From positions 795,220-859,219 of the forward strand of contig NZ_BDBZ01000002.1 of NCBI RefSeq assembly GCF_001613245.1: a stretch of 64,000 nt of DNA. The letters run 5' to 3'. The stretch's first letter is position 1; the number at the start of each line of letters is the position of its first letter. Below are positions 8,747 to 18,894 of this stretch, in pieces. Under the pieces are notes generated by a model, which did no database searches, was not told the origin of the DNA, and saw only the letters and a program-made list of their open reading frames with translations. The position numbers and the translations under genes are program-made. This DNA comes from Nocardia speluncae NBRC 108251 (GTDB taxonomy: Bacteria > Actinomycetota > Actinomycetes > Mycobacteriales > Mycobacteriaceae).

Positions 8747-10117
8747 ATGCCGGTAGTAGAGGAGCCCGAACACCTGTCCGGTGGTCGCCCGGACGGTGGC
8801 GCCGTGCCGTCATCGGTGTCCGGGCCGGGGGTGGACAGCACTCAGGCAGGTTCGACATCGGAGGGCGGGCTGCCCGAACCACCCGCCGCGGTCCCACTGC
8901 TGGCCCCGGCGGACGGGATCCCCCCGGTATGCGCAACGCCCGACGAAGTGGCCGCCGCGGCGCGGCGCCTCGCCGCCGGATCCGGTCCACTGGCCGTCGA
9001 CGCCGAACGCGCCTCTGGTTTCCGCTATTCGTCCCGTGCCTACCTGATCCAGTTGCGCCGCGCCGGGGCCGGCACGTTCCTCATCGATCCGATTCCGGTG
9101 ACCGAGGCACTGGGCCCGCTGGCGGAGGCGATCAACGGCCTGGAGTGGATTCTGCATTCCGCCGATCAGGACCTGCCCGGCCTGGCCGAGCTCGGGCTGC
9201 GACCGGCCAAACTGTTCGATACCGAACTGGGTGGCCGGCTGGCGGGTTTTCCGCGCGTCGGTCTGGCCGCCATGGTGGAGCAGCTGCTCGGCCGGGCACT
9301 ACGCAAGGGACACGGGGCCGCGGACTGGTCGACACGGCCGCTGCCCGAGGCCTGGCTGAACTACGCCGCCCTGGATGTCGAACTGTTGCCCGAACTTCAC
9401 GAAGCAGTGGCCGCGAGCCTCGCCGACCAAGGAAAAACCGACTGGGCGGCACAAGAATTCGAACATATCCGGCTCGCCGAACCCGCGGCGCCCAAACCGG
9501 ACCGCTGGCGGCGCACCTCCGGAATCCACACCCTGCGCCGGGCTCGCCAGCTGGCGATCGTCCGGGAACTCTGGATCACGCGGGACACCCTGGCGCGCGG
9601 ACGCGATATCGCGCCGTCGCGGATCCTCCCGGATTCGGCCATCATCGCCGCCGCGAACGCAGATCCCAAGAGCATCGGGCAGCTACGCGAGTTACCTGTT
9701 TTCGGTGGGCCGCGGCAGCGCCGCCACTCACGGGAGTGGCTGGGTGCGGTGGAACGGGCCCGCGCCCTGCCCGACGAGGATCTGCCGCGGATGAGTCAGC
9801 CCTATGAGGGCCCGCCGCCGGTCAACCGATGGGAGCGCCGCGATCCGGCCGCAGCCGCCCGGCTCACCCGCGCCCGGGCCGCGATGACGGGAATCTCGGA
9901 ACGAGTCGCGGTACCGGTCGAGAATCTGCTCGCACCCGATCTGGTGCGACGCCTGTGCTGGGACGGACTACCCGACTACCGGCTCGGACCGGAATCCGCA
10001 GTCGAAGCCGCCGAGACGATCGAGGGTTTCCTGAAATCGCACGGCGCCCGGCCGTGGCAGCGAGAGCTCACGGTGGATGCGCTGGCCGGGGCGCTCACCG
10101 AGGCCCCGGCGCAGTGA
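8747..10117 (+). CDS. Ribonuclease D-like 3'-5' exonuclease with HRDC domain
   Basis: 456 residues. The N-terminal exonuclease has the DEDDy residues: Asp/Glu in AVDAER, Asp in HSADQDL, and Tyr/Asp in NYAALDVELL. The C-terminal half (from about residue 260) is helical and of HRDC type. These enzymes trim the 3' ends of tRNA and other stable RNAs. The ATG at 8747 is favoured because a TAGAGT -10 hexamer ends 8 nt before it, suggesting a leaderless mRNA. The preceding DUF3000 gene ends 38 bp upstream. The gene converges on dxs with only 7 bp between stops. Counterpart of Rv2681. Confidence 0.9.
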   Translation: MPVVEEPEHLSGGRPDGGAVPSSVSGPGVDSTQAGSTSEGGLPEPPAAVPLLAPADGIPPVCATPDEVAAAARRLAAGSGPLAVDAERASGFRYSSRAYLIQLRRAGAGTFLIDPIPVTEALGPLAEAINGLEWILHSADQDLPGLAELGLRPAKLFDTELGGRLAGFPRVGLAAMVEQLLGRALRKGHGAADWSTRPLPEAWLNYAALDVELLPELHEAVAASLADQGKTDWAAQEFEHIRLAEPAAPKPDRWRRTSGIHTLRRARQLAIVRELWITRDTLARGRDIAPSRILPDSAIIAAANADPKSIGQLRELPVFGGPRQRRHSREWLGAVERARALPDEDLPRMSQPYEGPPPVNRWERRDPAAAARLTRARAAMTGISERVAVPVENLLAPDLVRRLCWDGLPDYRLGPESAVEAAETIEGFLKSHGARPWQRELTVDALAGALTEAPAQ

Positions 10118-10124
10118 AACGCTC

Positions 10125-12023
10125 TCAGCCGGCGTTCAGCCAGCCGGCGACGCGGCGCGCGATATCGGGGGCCGTCAACCCCAGGTCCTGACGCACCTGG
10201 GCGATACTGCCGTGGTCCAGGAATTGCTGGGGAATACCGATATCCCGGGCCGGTACATCGAGCCCGGCCGCACGCAAGCGAGCCGAAACGGTCGAACCGA
10301 TCCCACCGTGCAGACCGCCGTCCTCCAGGGTCACCACCAGCCGATAGTTCTCCGCGAGTTTCACGATGGTGTCCGATACCGGCAGCACCCAGCGCGGGTC
10401 GATCACCGTCGCACTGATCTGCTCGGCCTCCAGAAGTTCCGCGGCCTGCAACGCGGCCGGCACGAGCGAACCGACCGCCACGAACAGCACATCACCGCGC
10501 TGAGCCCGCGCCGAAGGACCCTCGCGATCCGGCAGCCACAGCACGTCGACCCCGTCGAGACGCTCCACGGCCCGGATATCGGCCCCGACGCTGTCCTTGG
10601 GGAACCGCAGGGCGGTGGGGCCATCGTCGACGGCGAGGGCCTCGGTCAGTTCCTCGGCCAGGGTGGCGGCATCTCGCGGCGCGGCCACCCGCATCCCCGG
10701 CACGATCCCCAGTAACGACAGATCCCACATGCCGTTGTGGCTGGCACCGTCCGCGCCGGTGATACCGGCACGGTCCAGGACCAGGGTGACCGGTTGCTTC
10801 AACAGCGCCACATCCATCAGCAACTGATCGAAGGCGCGGTTGAGGAAGGTCGAGTAGATCGCCACCACCGGATGCAGGCCGCCCAGCGCGAGGCCCGACG
10901 CCGAGGCCAGCGCATGCTGTTCGGCGATCCCCACATCGAAGAGGCGATCCGGGAAGCGTTCCCCGAACGCGGACAGCCCGGTGGGACCGGGCATGGCCGC
11001 GGTGATTGCGACAATATCCGCGCGCCGTTCGGCGTGCGCGATGAGTTCCGCGGAGAACACCGAGGTCCAGCTGGCCGCGCCGCCCTTGCTCACCGCTTCG
11101 CCGGTACGCGGATCGATCGGACCGCAGGCATGCATTTGATCGGCCACATGGTTCTCGGCCGGTTCGTATCCGTGCCCCTTCTGGGTGACGGCGTGTACCA
11201 CCACCGGGCCACCGAATTCCTTGGCATGACGCAGGGCCGACTCCAGCGCGACGATATCGTGCCCGTCCACCGGGCCCACATACTTGATCCCGAGATCGCC
11301 GAACAGTTCCTGCGGGCTCACCGCGTCCTTGATCCCGGCCTTCACCGCGTGCACCATGGAATACGCGGAATCACCTACACCCGGAATACTTTTCAGGAAA
11401 CGGCGGCCCGTATCGAGCATATGTTCGTAGACCGGCTGGGTACGCAGCGCCGTCAGCCGTTCGGCCAGGCCGCCGATGGTCGGCGCATAGGACCGCCCGT
11501 TGTCGTTGACCACGATCACCACCGGCCGGTCCGGCGCACCGGCGATGTTGTTCAGCGCCTCCCAGCACATCCCGCCGGTGAGCGCCCCGTCACCGACCAC
11601 CGCGACGACACGGCGGTCCTGCCCCGTGAGCGCGAAAGCCTTGGCCAAGCCGTCGGCATAGGACAGCGAGGCCGAGGCATGGGAGGATTCGATCCAGTCG
11701 TGTTCGCTCTCCGCGCGACTCGGATATCCCGACAACCCGTCCTTGCGGCGCAACGTGTCGAAGCCGTCTTTGCGACCGGTCACGATCTTGTGCACATAGG
11801 CCTGGTGGCCCGTGTCGAAGATCAACGGGTCGGCGGGCGAATCGAATACCCGGTGCAGTGCGAGCGTGAGTTCCACCACCCCGAGGTTCGGGCCGAGATG
11901 CCCGCCGGTGACTGCGACCTTGTGCACCAGGAACTCACGGATCTCCTCCGCCAGCTCCCGCAGTTCTGGTACCGACAGCCGTCGCACGTCTTCGGGCGTA
12001 TCGACCCGGGAAAGCACTCCCAC
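10125..12023 (-). CDS. dxs: 1-deoxy-D-xylulose-5-phosphate synthase
   Basis: 632 residues from GTG 12023, which follows a GGAGGG ribosome-binding site. Dxs condenses pyruvate and glyceraldehyde-3-phosphate using thiamine diphosphate, the first step of the MEP isoprenoid pathway. That pathway supplies the decaprenyl phosphate on which AftC, encoded upstream in this window, depends. The thiamine-binding GDG motif in [18 protein letters not shown] is present, as are GHQAYVHKI and the transketolase-type [17 protein letters not shown]. The C-terminal transketolase domain is complete. Counterpart of Rv2682c. Confidence 0.95.
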   Translation of the reverse strand: MGVLSRVDTPEDVRRLSVPELRELAEEIREFLVHKVAVTGGHLGPNLGVVELTLALHRVFDSPADPLIFDTGHQAYVHKIVTGRKDGFDTLRRKDGLSGYPSRAESEHDWIESSHASASLSYADGLAKAFALTGQDRRVVAVVGDGALTGGMCWEALNNIAGAPDRPVVIVVNDNGRSYAPTIGGLAERLTALRTQPVYEHMLDTGRRFLKSIPGVGDSAYSMVHAVKAGIKDAVSPQELFGDLGIKYVGPVDGHDIVALESALRHAKEFGGPVVVHAVTQKGHGYEPAENHVADQMHACGPIDPRTGEAVSKGGAASWTSVFSAELIAHAERRADIVAITAAMPGPTGLSAFGERFPDRLFDVGIAEQHALASASGLALGGLHPVVAIYSTFLNRAFDQLLMDVALLKQPVTLVLDRAGITGADGASHNGMWDLSLLGIVPGMRVAAPRDAATLAEELTEALAVDDGPTALRFPKDSVGADIRAVERLDGVDVLWLPDREGPSARAQRGDVLFVAVGSLVPAALQAAELLEAEQISATVIDPRWVLPVSDTIVKLAENYRLVVTLEDGGLHGGIGSTVSARLRAAGLDVPARDIGIPQQFLDHGSIAQVRQDLGLTAPDIARRVAGWLNAG

Positions 12024-12242
12024 CTGATTCGCTCCCTCCGGATAGCGCAGTTGATCCGACCAGTCTAGGAGCCGCGGCCGAGTAATCACCCGACGACGAG
12101 GGCTGCGCACCGCCGCACCGGGCCGGATCCGCGGTCCGGCGTATCCGTCCAGCCTAAGGTGAACGACGTATGCCGCGCGAACCGCGTGCACTTGCGGCCG
12201 CGGCGCGCCGGAACCGCCGCAGACCCGATGAGAAGAGGCCGG

Positions 12243-12917
12243 ATGAACCATCCGCAGACCGGGACCGTCACCGTATTCGGGCAGGGCACGGTACGTGCGA
12301 TACCGGATCTGATCGTCGTCGGTATCGGGGTGGAATGCCGCGCGAGCACCGTCGGCCTCGCCTACGAACAGGCAGGCCGGCGGCTGACCGCGATCACCAC
12401 CACGCTGCGCGACGACGAGGTCACCGATACCGATATCGCCACCGGAGTGCTGTCGGTGCGTTCGGATATCGCATGGCAGGACGGTGTATCCAGAATCACT
12501 GGATATATCGCCACCAGCGGCCTGCGAATCACCCTGAGTCAGCCCGGAGCCGGCGGGCCGGGCGCCGTCCCCGACCCGGCGAGCGTTATCGCGCACGCCG
12601 TGGCCGCAGGCGGTGACGACGCCCGGCTGGGCGGCATTCAGCACACTTTCACCGACCGCACCCGGCTACTGACGCGTGCCCGGGATTCGGCCTGGGACGA
12701 CGCGCTGGACCGGGCCCGCCAGTACGCCCGCCGGGCCGCGCGCGACCTGGGGCCGGTACTCGAGATCACCGAGGACACCGCCGCACCGGCGCCCCGCGCA
12801 CCGCAGGAGTCCGGCGCGGTGCGCATGGTGGCGGCGACGAGCCAGTCCTCGGTTCCGGTGGAACCCGGCGAGCAGGAGATCTCCGCGATTCTGCGGGCCA
12901 CCTGGCAGCTGGGCTGA
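12243..12917 (+). CDS. SIMPL-domain (DUF541) protein
   Basis: 224 residues from ATG 12243, preceded by GAGAAGAGG. SIMPL/DUF541 proteins form a beta-rich fold of largely unknown role; some family members are periplasmic or surface proteins. Here the start [16 protein letters not shown] is the typical beginning of the domain, without any signal peptide, so this copy is predicted to be cytoplasmic. The ending, [14 protein letters not shown], is also characteristic of the domain. It is the only rightward gene between dxs and the methyltransferase and faces the latter convergently. Confidence 0.8.
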   Translation: MNHPQTGTVTVFGQGTVRAIPDLIVVGIGVECRASTVGLAYEQAGRRLTAITTTLRDDEVTDTDIATGVLSVRSDIAWQDGVSRITGYIATSGLRITLSQPGAGGPGAVPDPASVIAHAVAAGGDDARLGGIQHTFTDRTRLLTRARDSAWDDALDRARQYARRAARDLGPVLEITEDTAAPAPRAPQESGAVRMVAATSQSSVPVEPGEQEISAILRATWQLG

Positions 12918-12976
12918 CCCCGCGGCCAGAGGCAACCCATCTACCGTCCGATCCGTCGCGCCGCCGGCGGAAGCCA

Positions 12977-14353
12977 TCAGCGTTCCATCAACGCGAGGCA
13001 TTCCACATGATGAGTCGCAGGGAACGCGTCGAAGGCACGCAGCGCACCGAGTCGGTAACCGGCGTCCAGGTACAAACGGAGATCGCGTGCGAAGGACGCG
13101 GGATCGCAACCGATATGCGCGATGCGGTCCGGGGCGGCCGCAGTCACCGCGGAGATCACGGATTTACCGGCACCGGCTCGCGGCGGGTCCAGCACCACCA
13201 CCTGCGGCCTCGCCTCCGAGTGACTCGCGACCCACCGCTCGACCCGCCCGGTTTGCAGGCTCAGCCACGGCAGGTCGCTGAGTGCGGCATTGCCGTCGGC
13301 GACCGAGCCCGGCGCGGATTCGACCGCGTACACCGAGCCTGCGGGTCCGATCTGTGCCGCCAGCCGGGCCGCGAACACACCCACCCCGCTGTAGAGATCC
13401 CAGGCGGTCGCTCCTGTGGTCGGATCGGCCCATTCGGCGACGAGGTCGGAATAACGTTGGGCGGCGCCTCGATGCGCCTGCCAGAAACCGGCCGCAGAGA
13501 CGTCCCAGCGGCGTCCCGCAACGTACTGCACGGCGCGTCCGGTCCCCTCGACCACCCATTCGTCGCGCGCGGTATGCGCGGCGGCACGACGAGCCACCGC
13601 GCGGCGCCGCTGCCCGTTCGGAGTGTCGGACAGCGAGCCGTCCGGCCACAACCCACGTTCAGGGTTCGGACGTGCGCCCCGCGGCCGCTCCCCCGGGCCG
13701 CGGCGCCCGTCCCGTGGGCCGGCACCGCGACGCTGTCCCGGTTGCGGGGCCGGGGCGAGCTCGACGATATGCCGGTGTCCTTCGTCATCGACCGCGATGA
13801 CCAGATCCGCGCCGGGCGTCCAGCGCCGTTCGGCTATACCGTCGAGCGCGCCGGTAACGGCTTGCGGACACCGCAGGTCCGCAAGCACTTCCGTACTTCG
13901 ATACCGGTGCACGCCGGCCCGCCCGGCAGCATCCACGACGAGCCGGACCCGAGTTCGCCAGCCACCGGCCGAATCCGGCGGACCGGGAATCGGTTCGACC
14001 TCCGGTTCCCGCTCGATGCCGGTGATCCGGCGCAGCTGCTCGGCAACGATCATGGATTTCAACGCTCGTTGCGCCGGCGGAGCCACATGAGCGAAATCAC
14101 AGCATCCCGCGCCCCCCGGGCCCGATACCGGGCAGCTCCGCGGCACCCGATCCGGTGAGGGTTCCAGGATCTCCACCGCATCGGCTCGGCAGAACGCTCC
14201 GCCCCGATCCTCGGTGACCCGCGCCGAGACGAGTTCGCCCGGCAGGCCGTGCCGGACGAACACCACCCGGCCCTCGTACCGGGCCACACAGAACCCGCCG
14301 TGCCCGGGCGGGCCCAGCCGCACTTCGAGCACACGATCGCGCCAGGACGTCAT
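12977..14353 (-). CDS. TrmA/RumA-family RNA uracil-C5 methyltransferase
   Basis: 458 residues from ATG 14353. The N-terminal part (about 1-65) is a TRAM-like RNA-binding beta domain. A Cys-rich stretch follows (SCPVSGPGGAGCC, about 89-101), where relatives hold an iron-sulfur cluster. The C-terminal SAM domain carries WDLYSGVGVFAARLA, VVLDPPRAGAGKS, the catalytic Cys in HIGCDPASF and the general-base Glu in HHVECLALME. The enzyme makes 5-methyluridine in tRNA or 23S rRNA; which one is unclear. An Arg/Gly/Pro-rich insertion (about residues 203-255) is not part of the fold. Counterpart of Rv2689c. Confidence 0.88.
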   Translation of the reverse strand: MTSWRDRVLEVRLGPPGHGGFCVARYEGRVVFVRHGLPGELVSARVTEDRGGAFCRADAVEILEPSPDRVPRSCPVSGPGGAGCCDFAHVAPPAQRALKSMIVAEQLRRITGIEREPEVEPIPGPPDSAGGWRTRVRLVVDAAGRAGVHRYRSTEVLADLRCPQAVTGALDGIAERRWTPGADLVIAVDDEGHRHIVELAPAPQPGQRRGAGPRDGRRGPGERPRGARPNPERGLWPDGSLSDTPNGQRRRAVARRAAAHTARDEWVVEGTGRAVQYVAGRRWDVSAAGFWQAHRGAAQRYSDLVAEWADPTTGATAWDLYSGVGVFAARLAAQIGPAGSVYAVESAPGSVADGNAALSDLPWLSLQTGRVERWVASHSEARPQVVVLDPPRAGAGKSVISAVTAAAPDRIAHIGCDPASFARDLRLYLDAGYRLGALRAFDAFPATHHVECLALMER

Positions 14354-14422
14354 AGGTCGTTTTCTCTCTGTCCGTCTTCGACAACGCCGACCGGCCGGCA
14401 CTGTGCCCGTGGGGCCACGAAC

Positions 14423-16423
14423 TCACCCATTGTCGCCGTACCCGCGACGGACCGACCCCGGCGCCGCATGATCGCCCGCAGTACGTGCCCGCGCCGAGGA
14501 ACTGAGCTGCCACGGCACGCTCGTCACCATCACTCCGGGCTCGAACAGCAGGCGGCCCTTCAGCCGGAGCGCGCTCTGGTTGTGCAGCACCTGCTCCCAC
14601 CAGTGACCCACGACGTATTCGGGGATGAACACCGTCACCACATCGCGGGGCGCGTCCTTGCGTACCCGCTTCACATAATCGAGGACGGGTTTCGTGATTT
14701 CGCGGTAGGGCGACTCCACGACCTTCAACGGTACCGAGATATCGCTGTTCTCCCACTCCCGGACCAGTGCACGAGTGTCCTCCTCGTCGACGTTCACCGT
14801 GATCGCCTCCAGCGTGTCCGGGCGGCCGGCGCGCGCGTAGGCCAGTGCGCGGCGGGTCGGCATATGCAGCCGGGAAACCAGCACGATCGAATGGGTACGG
14901 CTGGGCAGGACCCCGTCCCATTCGTGTTCTTCCAGTTCGCGGGCCACCGAATCGTAGTGGTGGTGAATCATCTTCATCACCACGAAGATCACTGCCATTG
15001 TCACGATCGCGATCCAGGCGCCGGCGAAGAACTTCGTCACCAGCACCACCACCAGCACTGCGCCGGTCGCCACCAGCCCGAGCGCGTTGATTGCCCGAGA
15101 CCGCAGCATCCGCGACCGCTCGGCCGGATCTGTTTCCCGGCGCAGCAACCGGGTCCAATGCCGCAGCATGCCGGTCTGGCTGAGGGTGAAGGAGACGAAG
15201 ACGCCGATGATGTAGAGCTGGATGAGTTTGGTGACTTCGGCGTCGAATGCCACCACGAACCCGATCGCCCCGACCGCCAGGAAAAGGATGCCGTTGCTGA
15301 AGGCCAGCCGGTCGCCACGGGTGTGCAACTGCCGGGGCAGGAACCGCGCCTGAGCCAGTACCGAGCCGAGCACCGGGAAGCCGTTGTAAGCGGTATTGGC
15401 CGCCAGGACCAGAATCACCGCCGTCACTATCGCGACGAAGTAGAAACCGGGCGTGAACGTGTCGAAGACCGCGTGCGCAATCTGCGTAACCAGTGTTTTC
15501 TGCTGGTAGTCCGCCGGGGCACCGATCAACTGCGCCGGGTTCTCGGCGAAAACCACATGTGCTTCGCGGGCAAGCACGATGATGCCGAGAAACAAGGCAA
15601 TGGAGATGCCACCGAGCATGAGCAGCGTGGTCGCGGCATTACGCGATTTCGGTTTGCGGAACGCCGGGACTCCGTTGCTGATCGCCTCGACGCCGGTCAG
15701 TGCCGCACTTCCCGAAGAAAACGCACGGGCGAGCATGAAAACGAGCGCCACTCCCGCCAGGTGTTCTTCCTCCACCCTCAGTTCGAAGGAGGCCGATTCG
15801 GCTCGCACTTCGTCCCCGAGGACGAAAATACGGAGGAGCCCCCAGCCGAGCATGGCGAACATCCCGATCAGGAACGCGTACGACAGCAGTGCGAAGGTCC
15901 GCCCGGATTCACGCACCCCGCGCAGGTTCATCGCGGTGAGCAGGGCGATGGCAGCCACCGCGAACAGCACCTTGTGTGTGGCGACGAACGGTATGGCCGA
16001 CCCGATGGTGGAGGCGGCCGAAGATATCGAGACCGCGACCGTCAGCACATAGTCCACCAGCAGCGCGCTGCCGACCGCCAAGCCTGCGGTGGGGCCGAGA
16101 TTGGTGGTGACCACCTCGAAGTCGCCGCCGCCGGACGGGTAGGCGTGCACATTCTGGCGATAGCTGGCGACCACGATGATCATCACGACCGCGACGGCGA
16201 GTCCGAGCCACGGGGCGTACGCGTAACCCGCGAGCCCGGACACCGACAGGACGAGGAAGATCTCCTCGGGCGCATAGGCGACCGAGGACATCGCGTCCGA
16301 GGCGAAAACCGGCAGCGCGATTCGTTTCGGCAGCAAGGTGTGGCCCAGGGCGTCACTACGGAAAGGCCGCCCCAGCACCAGGCGTTTGGTGGCGGTCGTC
16401 AACTTCGACACTGGACGGAGCAT
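14423..16423 (-). CDS. APC-superfamily permease with soluble C-terminal domain (Rv2690c-like)
   Basis: 666 residues from ATG 16423; a GTG 12 bp further in (SKLTTATKRL) is an alternative. About twelve transmembrane segments span residues 40-490. DAMSSVAYAPEE and SYRQNVHAYPSGGGDFEV are typical of APC transporters related to KUP/BasC-like proteins. The final 150 residues are soluble and resemble a universal-stress/regulatory domain (HSIVLVSRLHMPTRRALAYA). Divergently encoded TrkA-type NAD-binding proteins next door make potassium transport a plausible role, but amino-acid transport cannot be excluded. Confidence 0.82.
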   Translation of the reverse strand: MLRPVSKLTTATKRLVLGRPFRSDALGHTLLPKRIALPVFASDAMSSVAYAPEEIFLVLSVSGLAGYAYAPWLGLAVAVVMIIVVASYRQNVHAYPSGGGDFEVVTTNLGPTAGLAVGSALLVDYVLTVAVSISSAASTIGSAIPFVATHKVLFAVAAIALLTAMNLRGVRESGRTFALLSYAFLIGMFAMLGWGLLRIFVLGDEVRAESASFELRVEEEHLAGVALVFMLARAFSSGSAALTGVEAISNGVPAFRKPKSRNAATTLLMLGGISIALFLGIIVLAREAHVVFAENPAQLIGAPADYQQKTLVTQIAHAVFDTFTPGFYFVAIVTAVILVLAANTAYNGFPVLGSVLAQARFLPRQLHTRGDRLAFSNGILFLAVGAIGFVVAFDAEVTKLIQLYIIGVFVSFTLSQTGMLRHWTRLLRRETDPAERSRMLRSRAINALGLVATGAVLVVVLVTKFFAGAWIAIVTMAVIFVVMKMIHHHYDSVARELEEHEWDGVLPSRTHSIVLVSRLHMPTRRALAYARAGRPDTLEAITVNVDEEDTRALVREWENSDISVPLKVVESPYREITKPVLDYVKRVRKDAPRDVVTVFIPEYVVGHWWEQVLHNQSALRLKGRLLFEPGVMVTSVPWQLSSSARARTAGDHAAPGSVRRGYGDNG

Positions 16424-16631
16424 AAGCCCCCGTCCAGCCTGCCGCCGCCAGGCATTACCGGATTCCCGGTTTGCCCGGGTTCGGCAGGGGGAATCTGGCA
16501 GAGGGCGCGAAGCGGCGGGTACGGTTCGATTCGCGGCAACCGCATGGCTACGCGGGAACACTCGCCGCGGAGCCGGGCCCGCAGGATCGGGCGCGGCCGT
16601 CGGGCAGTACAAGTCAGGAGCGGGATTCACG
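16424..16631. promoter_or_regulatory. Divergent promoter region, permease / ceoB
   Basis: 208 bp separating the leftward permease from the rightward ceoB. It must hold both promoters. A small hairpin (GCCTG 16437-16441 with CAGGC 16449-16453) lies just upstream of the permease start. AGGAG about 12 nt before GTG 16632 is the ceoB ribosome-binding site. Confidence 0.45.
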
Positions 16632-17297
16632 GTGTACGTGGTGATCATGGGATGCGGACGGGTGGGGGCCTCGCTGGCCCGTGCTCTGGTCCGGATAGGG
16701 CATGAGGTCGCCGTGATCGACCGCAATCCGGACGCGTTCCGGCGACTGGGCGACGATTTCCCGGGCGAACGGGTAACCGGGGTCGGGTTCGATCGTGATG
16801 TGCTGCGCCGGGCGGGTATCGAACGAGCGGGCGCGTTCGCGGCAGTCTCCTCCGGCGACAACTCGAACATCATCTCCGCCCGGGTGGCGCGCGAGATGTT
16901 CGGTGTCGAACGGGTGGTGGCGCGGATCTACGACGCCAAACGCGCCGCCGTATACGAGCGACTCGGTATCCCGACCATCGCGACCGTTCCCTGGACCACC
17001 GACCGTTTCCTGCACAACCTGCTGGGCGATGCGGGCACCACCACCTGGCGCGACCCCACCGGCACGGTCGCTGTCGCCCAGTTGATCCTGCACGAGGACT
17101 GGTACGGGCGCACCGTGCGTGATCTGGAGAGCGCCACCGGCGCCCGGGTCGCGTTCATCATCCGTTTCGGGCAGGGCATCCTGCCCGATGCCAAAACCGT
17201 CGTCCAGGCCGACGACACCGTGTACGTGGCCGCAACCTCCGGATCCGCCGGTGAGGCGGTCGCGCTGGCCGCAAAACCCCCAGCGAGCAAGGACTGA
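16632..17297 (+). CDS. ceoB: TrkA-family potassium uptake regulator CeoB
   Basis: 221 residues from GTG 16632. An RCK_N Rossmann domain begins at once (VYVVIMGCGRVGAS), with the acidic end of beta-2 in VAVIDRNPDAF, and a TrkA_C domain occupies about 140-221 (DLESATGARVAFIIRFG). Such proteins bind NAD(H) or nucleotides and gate potassium channels or symporters at the membrane. In M. tuberculosis ceoB and ceoC (Rv2691/Rv2692) are paired in the same way. Only 2 bp separate its stop from the next gene, so the two are co-transcribed. The divergent permease is the obvious candidate partner. Confidence 0.9.
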   Translation: MYVVIMGCGRVGASLARALVRIGHEVAVIDRNPDAFRRLGDDFPGERVTGVGFDRDVLRRAGIERAGAFAAVSSGDNSNIISARVAREMFGVERVVARIYDAKRAAVYERLGIPTIATVPWTTDRFLHNLLGDAGTTTWRDPTGTVAVAQLILHEDWYGRTVRDLESATGARVAFIIRFGQGILPDAKTVVQADDTVYVAATSGSAGEAVALAAKPPASKD

Positions 17298-17299
17298 TC

Positions 17300-18019
17300 A
17301 TGAAAGTGGCCATTGCCGGAGCCGGGGCCGTCGGCCGCTCCATCGCGCGCGAGCTACTGCGGTCGGGGCACACTGTCATGCTGCTCGAACGCCAGCTCGA
17401 CCATATCGACCGCGATTCGGTGCGCGACGCCGTCTGGGTGCACGCCGACGCCTGCGAACTACAACTACTCGAGGACGCCGGCCTGCAGGACTACGAGGTG
17501 GTCATCGCCGCCACCGGCGACGACAAGGCCAACCTGGTGCACAGTCTGCTGGCCAAAACCGAGTTCGGGGTACGCCGGGTGGTGGCTCGGGTCAACGACC
17601 CCCGCAACGAGTGGCTGTTCGACGAGGCGTGGGGGGTCGATGTCGCGGTCTCCACTCCGCGGCTGCTGGCGTCGCTGGTCGAGGAGGCAGTGACGGTGGG
17701 CGATCTGGTCCGGTTGATGACTCTGCGGCAGGGGCAGGCGAATCTCGTTGAACTCACCCTGCCGCCCGATACCACCCTGGCCGGAAAACCGGTCCGCAGC
17801 CTGCGTCTGCCGCGCGATTCGGCCCTGGTCACCATTCTTCGTGGCGGGCGGGTGATCGTGCCGCAGCCGGATGACCCCTTCGAAGGCGACGACGAACTCT
17901 TGTTCGTCGCCTCCGCCGAGGCGGAGGAGGAACTGCGCTCGGTACTGGCACCGATCGGCACCGCCGAACACACGGACACCGCAGCGGGCCTCACCGCCTC
18001 GCAGGACGTCGAATACTGA
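17300..18019 (+). CDS. ceoC: TrkA-family potassium uptake regulator CeoC
   Basis: 239 residues. The same two-domain layout as CeoB: a Rossmann fold starting KVAIAGAGAVGRSIA, Glu/Arg in VMLLERQLDHID, then a TrkA_C domain from about 143 (NLVELTLPPDTTLAG). The last 25 residues are a loose acidic tail. The paired arrangement suggests a CeoB-CeoC heteromer controlling potassium flux. Counterpart of Rv2692. Confidence 0.9.
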   Translation: MKVAIAGAGAVGRSIARELLRSGHTVMLLERQLDHIDRDSVRDAVWVHADACELQLLEDAGLQDYEVVIAATGDDKANLVHSLLAKTEFGVRRVVARVNDPRNEWLFDEAWGVDVAVSTPRLLASLVEEAVTVGDLVRLMTLRQGQANLVELTLPPDTTLAGKPVRSLRLPRDSALVTILRGGRVIVPQPDDPFEGDDELLFVASAEAEEELRSVLAPIGTAEHTDTAAGLTASQDVEY

Positions 18020-18130
18020 CCACTCGCCGTTGAGTGAGCCCGGTCCGGAGGCGGTGGCGCAGCGCCGCTACGTACAGCCTTCGCTCACGGCCGATGGACA
18101 CAGCCGCTGGGCGGTGCCGCTCGGGCGGCG

Positions 18131-18769
18131 TCACGCGGCAACGGGCTGCTCGGCACGGGCCCGCAGCTTGTTCAGGGCCCGATACTGCATAACCCGGACG
18201 ACCCCGGCGCTGGTACCCAGTTCTGCCGCGGTTTCGGCCGCGCTCAAGCCGAGCACGATCCGCATCACCAGTACCTTCCGGTGCACCGGATTCAGCTGCC
18301 CTATGAGCTCGCGCGCCACCGCGCCCCGTTCGGCCGCCAGCGCCCGCTCTTCCGGGCCCGCCGCCGTCGAAGCCAGCTCGGGAAGGTCCGCCACGGGGTA
18401 GGCCGGGTGGACCTGCGCTCCGCGAAAGGCGTCGGACACCTTGTTCGCTGCGATGCCGTATACGAAGGCAAGGAACGATTTTCCTTGGTCTCGGTAGCGG
18501 GGAATCGCAGCGACAGTGGCCATGAGGACTTCCTGGGTCACATCGTCGGCTGTCACATGGAGATGCGCCGGATTTCCCAGCCGGGTACGGCAGTAACGCT
18601 GCACCAATGGTTGCACCAGCCGCAGGATTTCGGTCACCGCGCGGCGGTCACCGGCGGCCGCGGGCTCGACCAGGAGATCGAGTTCGGCGGAAACCAGGCG
18701 GCTCTGTGACCGCACCGGGTGTTCACGCCCCCGCTCCGGACGTGTCATCGTGTGCTGCTCGGTACGCAT
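18131..18769 (-). CDS. SigD/ShbA-like group 4 sigma factor
   Basis: 212 residues from ATG 18769, chosen for the AGAGGA ribosome-binding site 8 nt upstream. Region 2 holds ADDVTQEVLMATVAAIPRYR and FLAFVYGIAANKVSDAFR. Region 4 holds LGLSAAETAAELGTSAGVVRV with ALNKLRAR. The sequence closely resembles M. tuberculosis SigD and Streptomyces ShbA. ShbA is known to drive transcription of the principal sigma factor gene; whether that holds here is untested. No anti-sigma gene adjoins it. I recall no sigma gene between ceoC and the DUF3159 gene in M. tuberculosis, so this looks like an insertion or a paralogue. Confidence 0.85.
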   Translation of the reverse strand: MRTEQHTMTRPERGREHPVRSQSRLVSAELDLLVEPAAAGDRRAVTEILRLVQPLVQRYCRTRLGNPAHLHVTADDVTQEVLMATVAAIPRYRDQGKSFLAFVYGIAANKVSDAFRGAQVHPAYPVADLPELASTAAGPEERALAAERGAVARELIGQLNPVHRKVLVMRIVLGLSAAETAAELGTSAGVVRVMQYRALNKLRARAEQPVAA

Positions 18770-18894
18770 TCGCCAGTCCTCTCGGCAGATCGTCTTCTCT
18801 AACGATCGTCCGATGAAAGGCGCTGTCGGGATAGACACCAAAGGGTGGGTCATCCGCCACCCTGGCGGCCGCGTGCGTGCCGCGAATGTTCGGT

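Noticed and set aside
2096..16705. Long open frames antisense to aftC, hemY, dxs, the methyltransferase and the permease (for example 2096-3619, 4695-6425, 10737-12068, 13007-14158, 14249-16705)
   Set aside because: They run opposite to genes with clear family motifs, show Arg/Gly/His-rich composition typical of shadow frames in GC-rich DNA and carry no recognisable domain.
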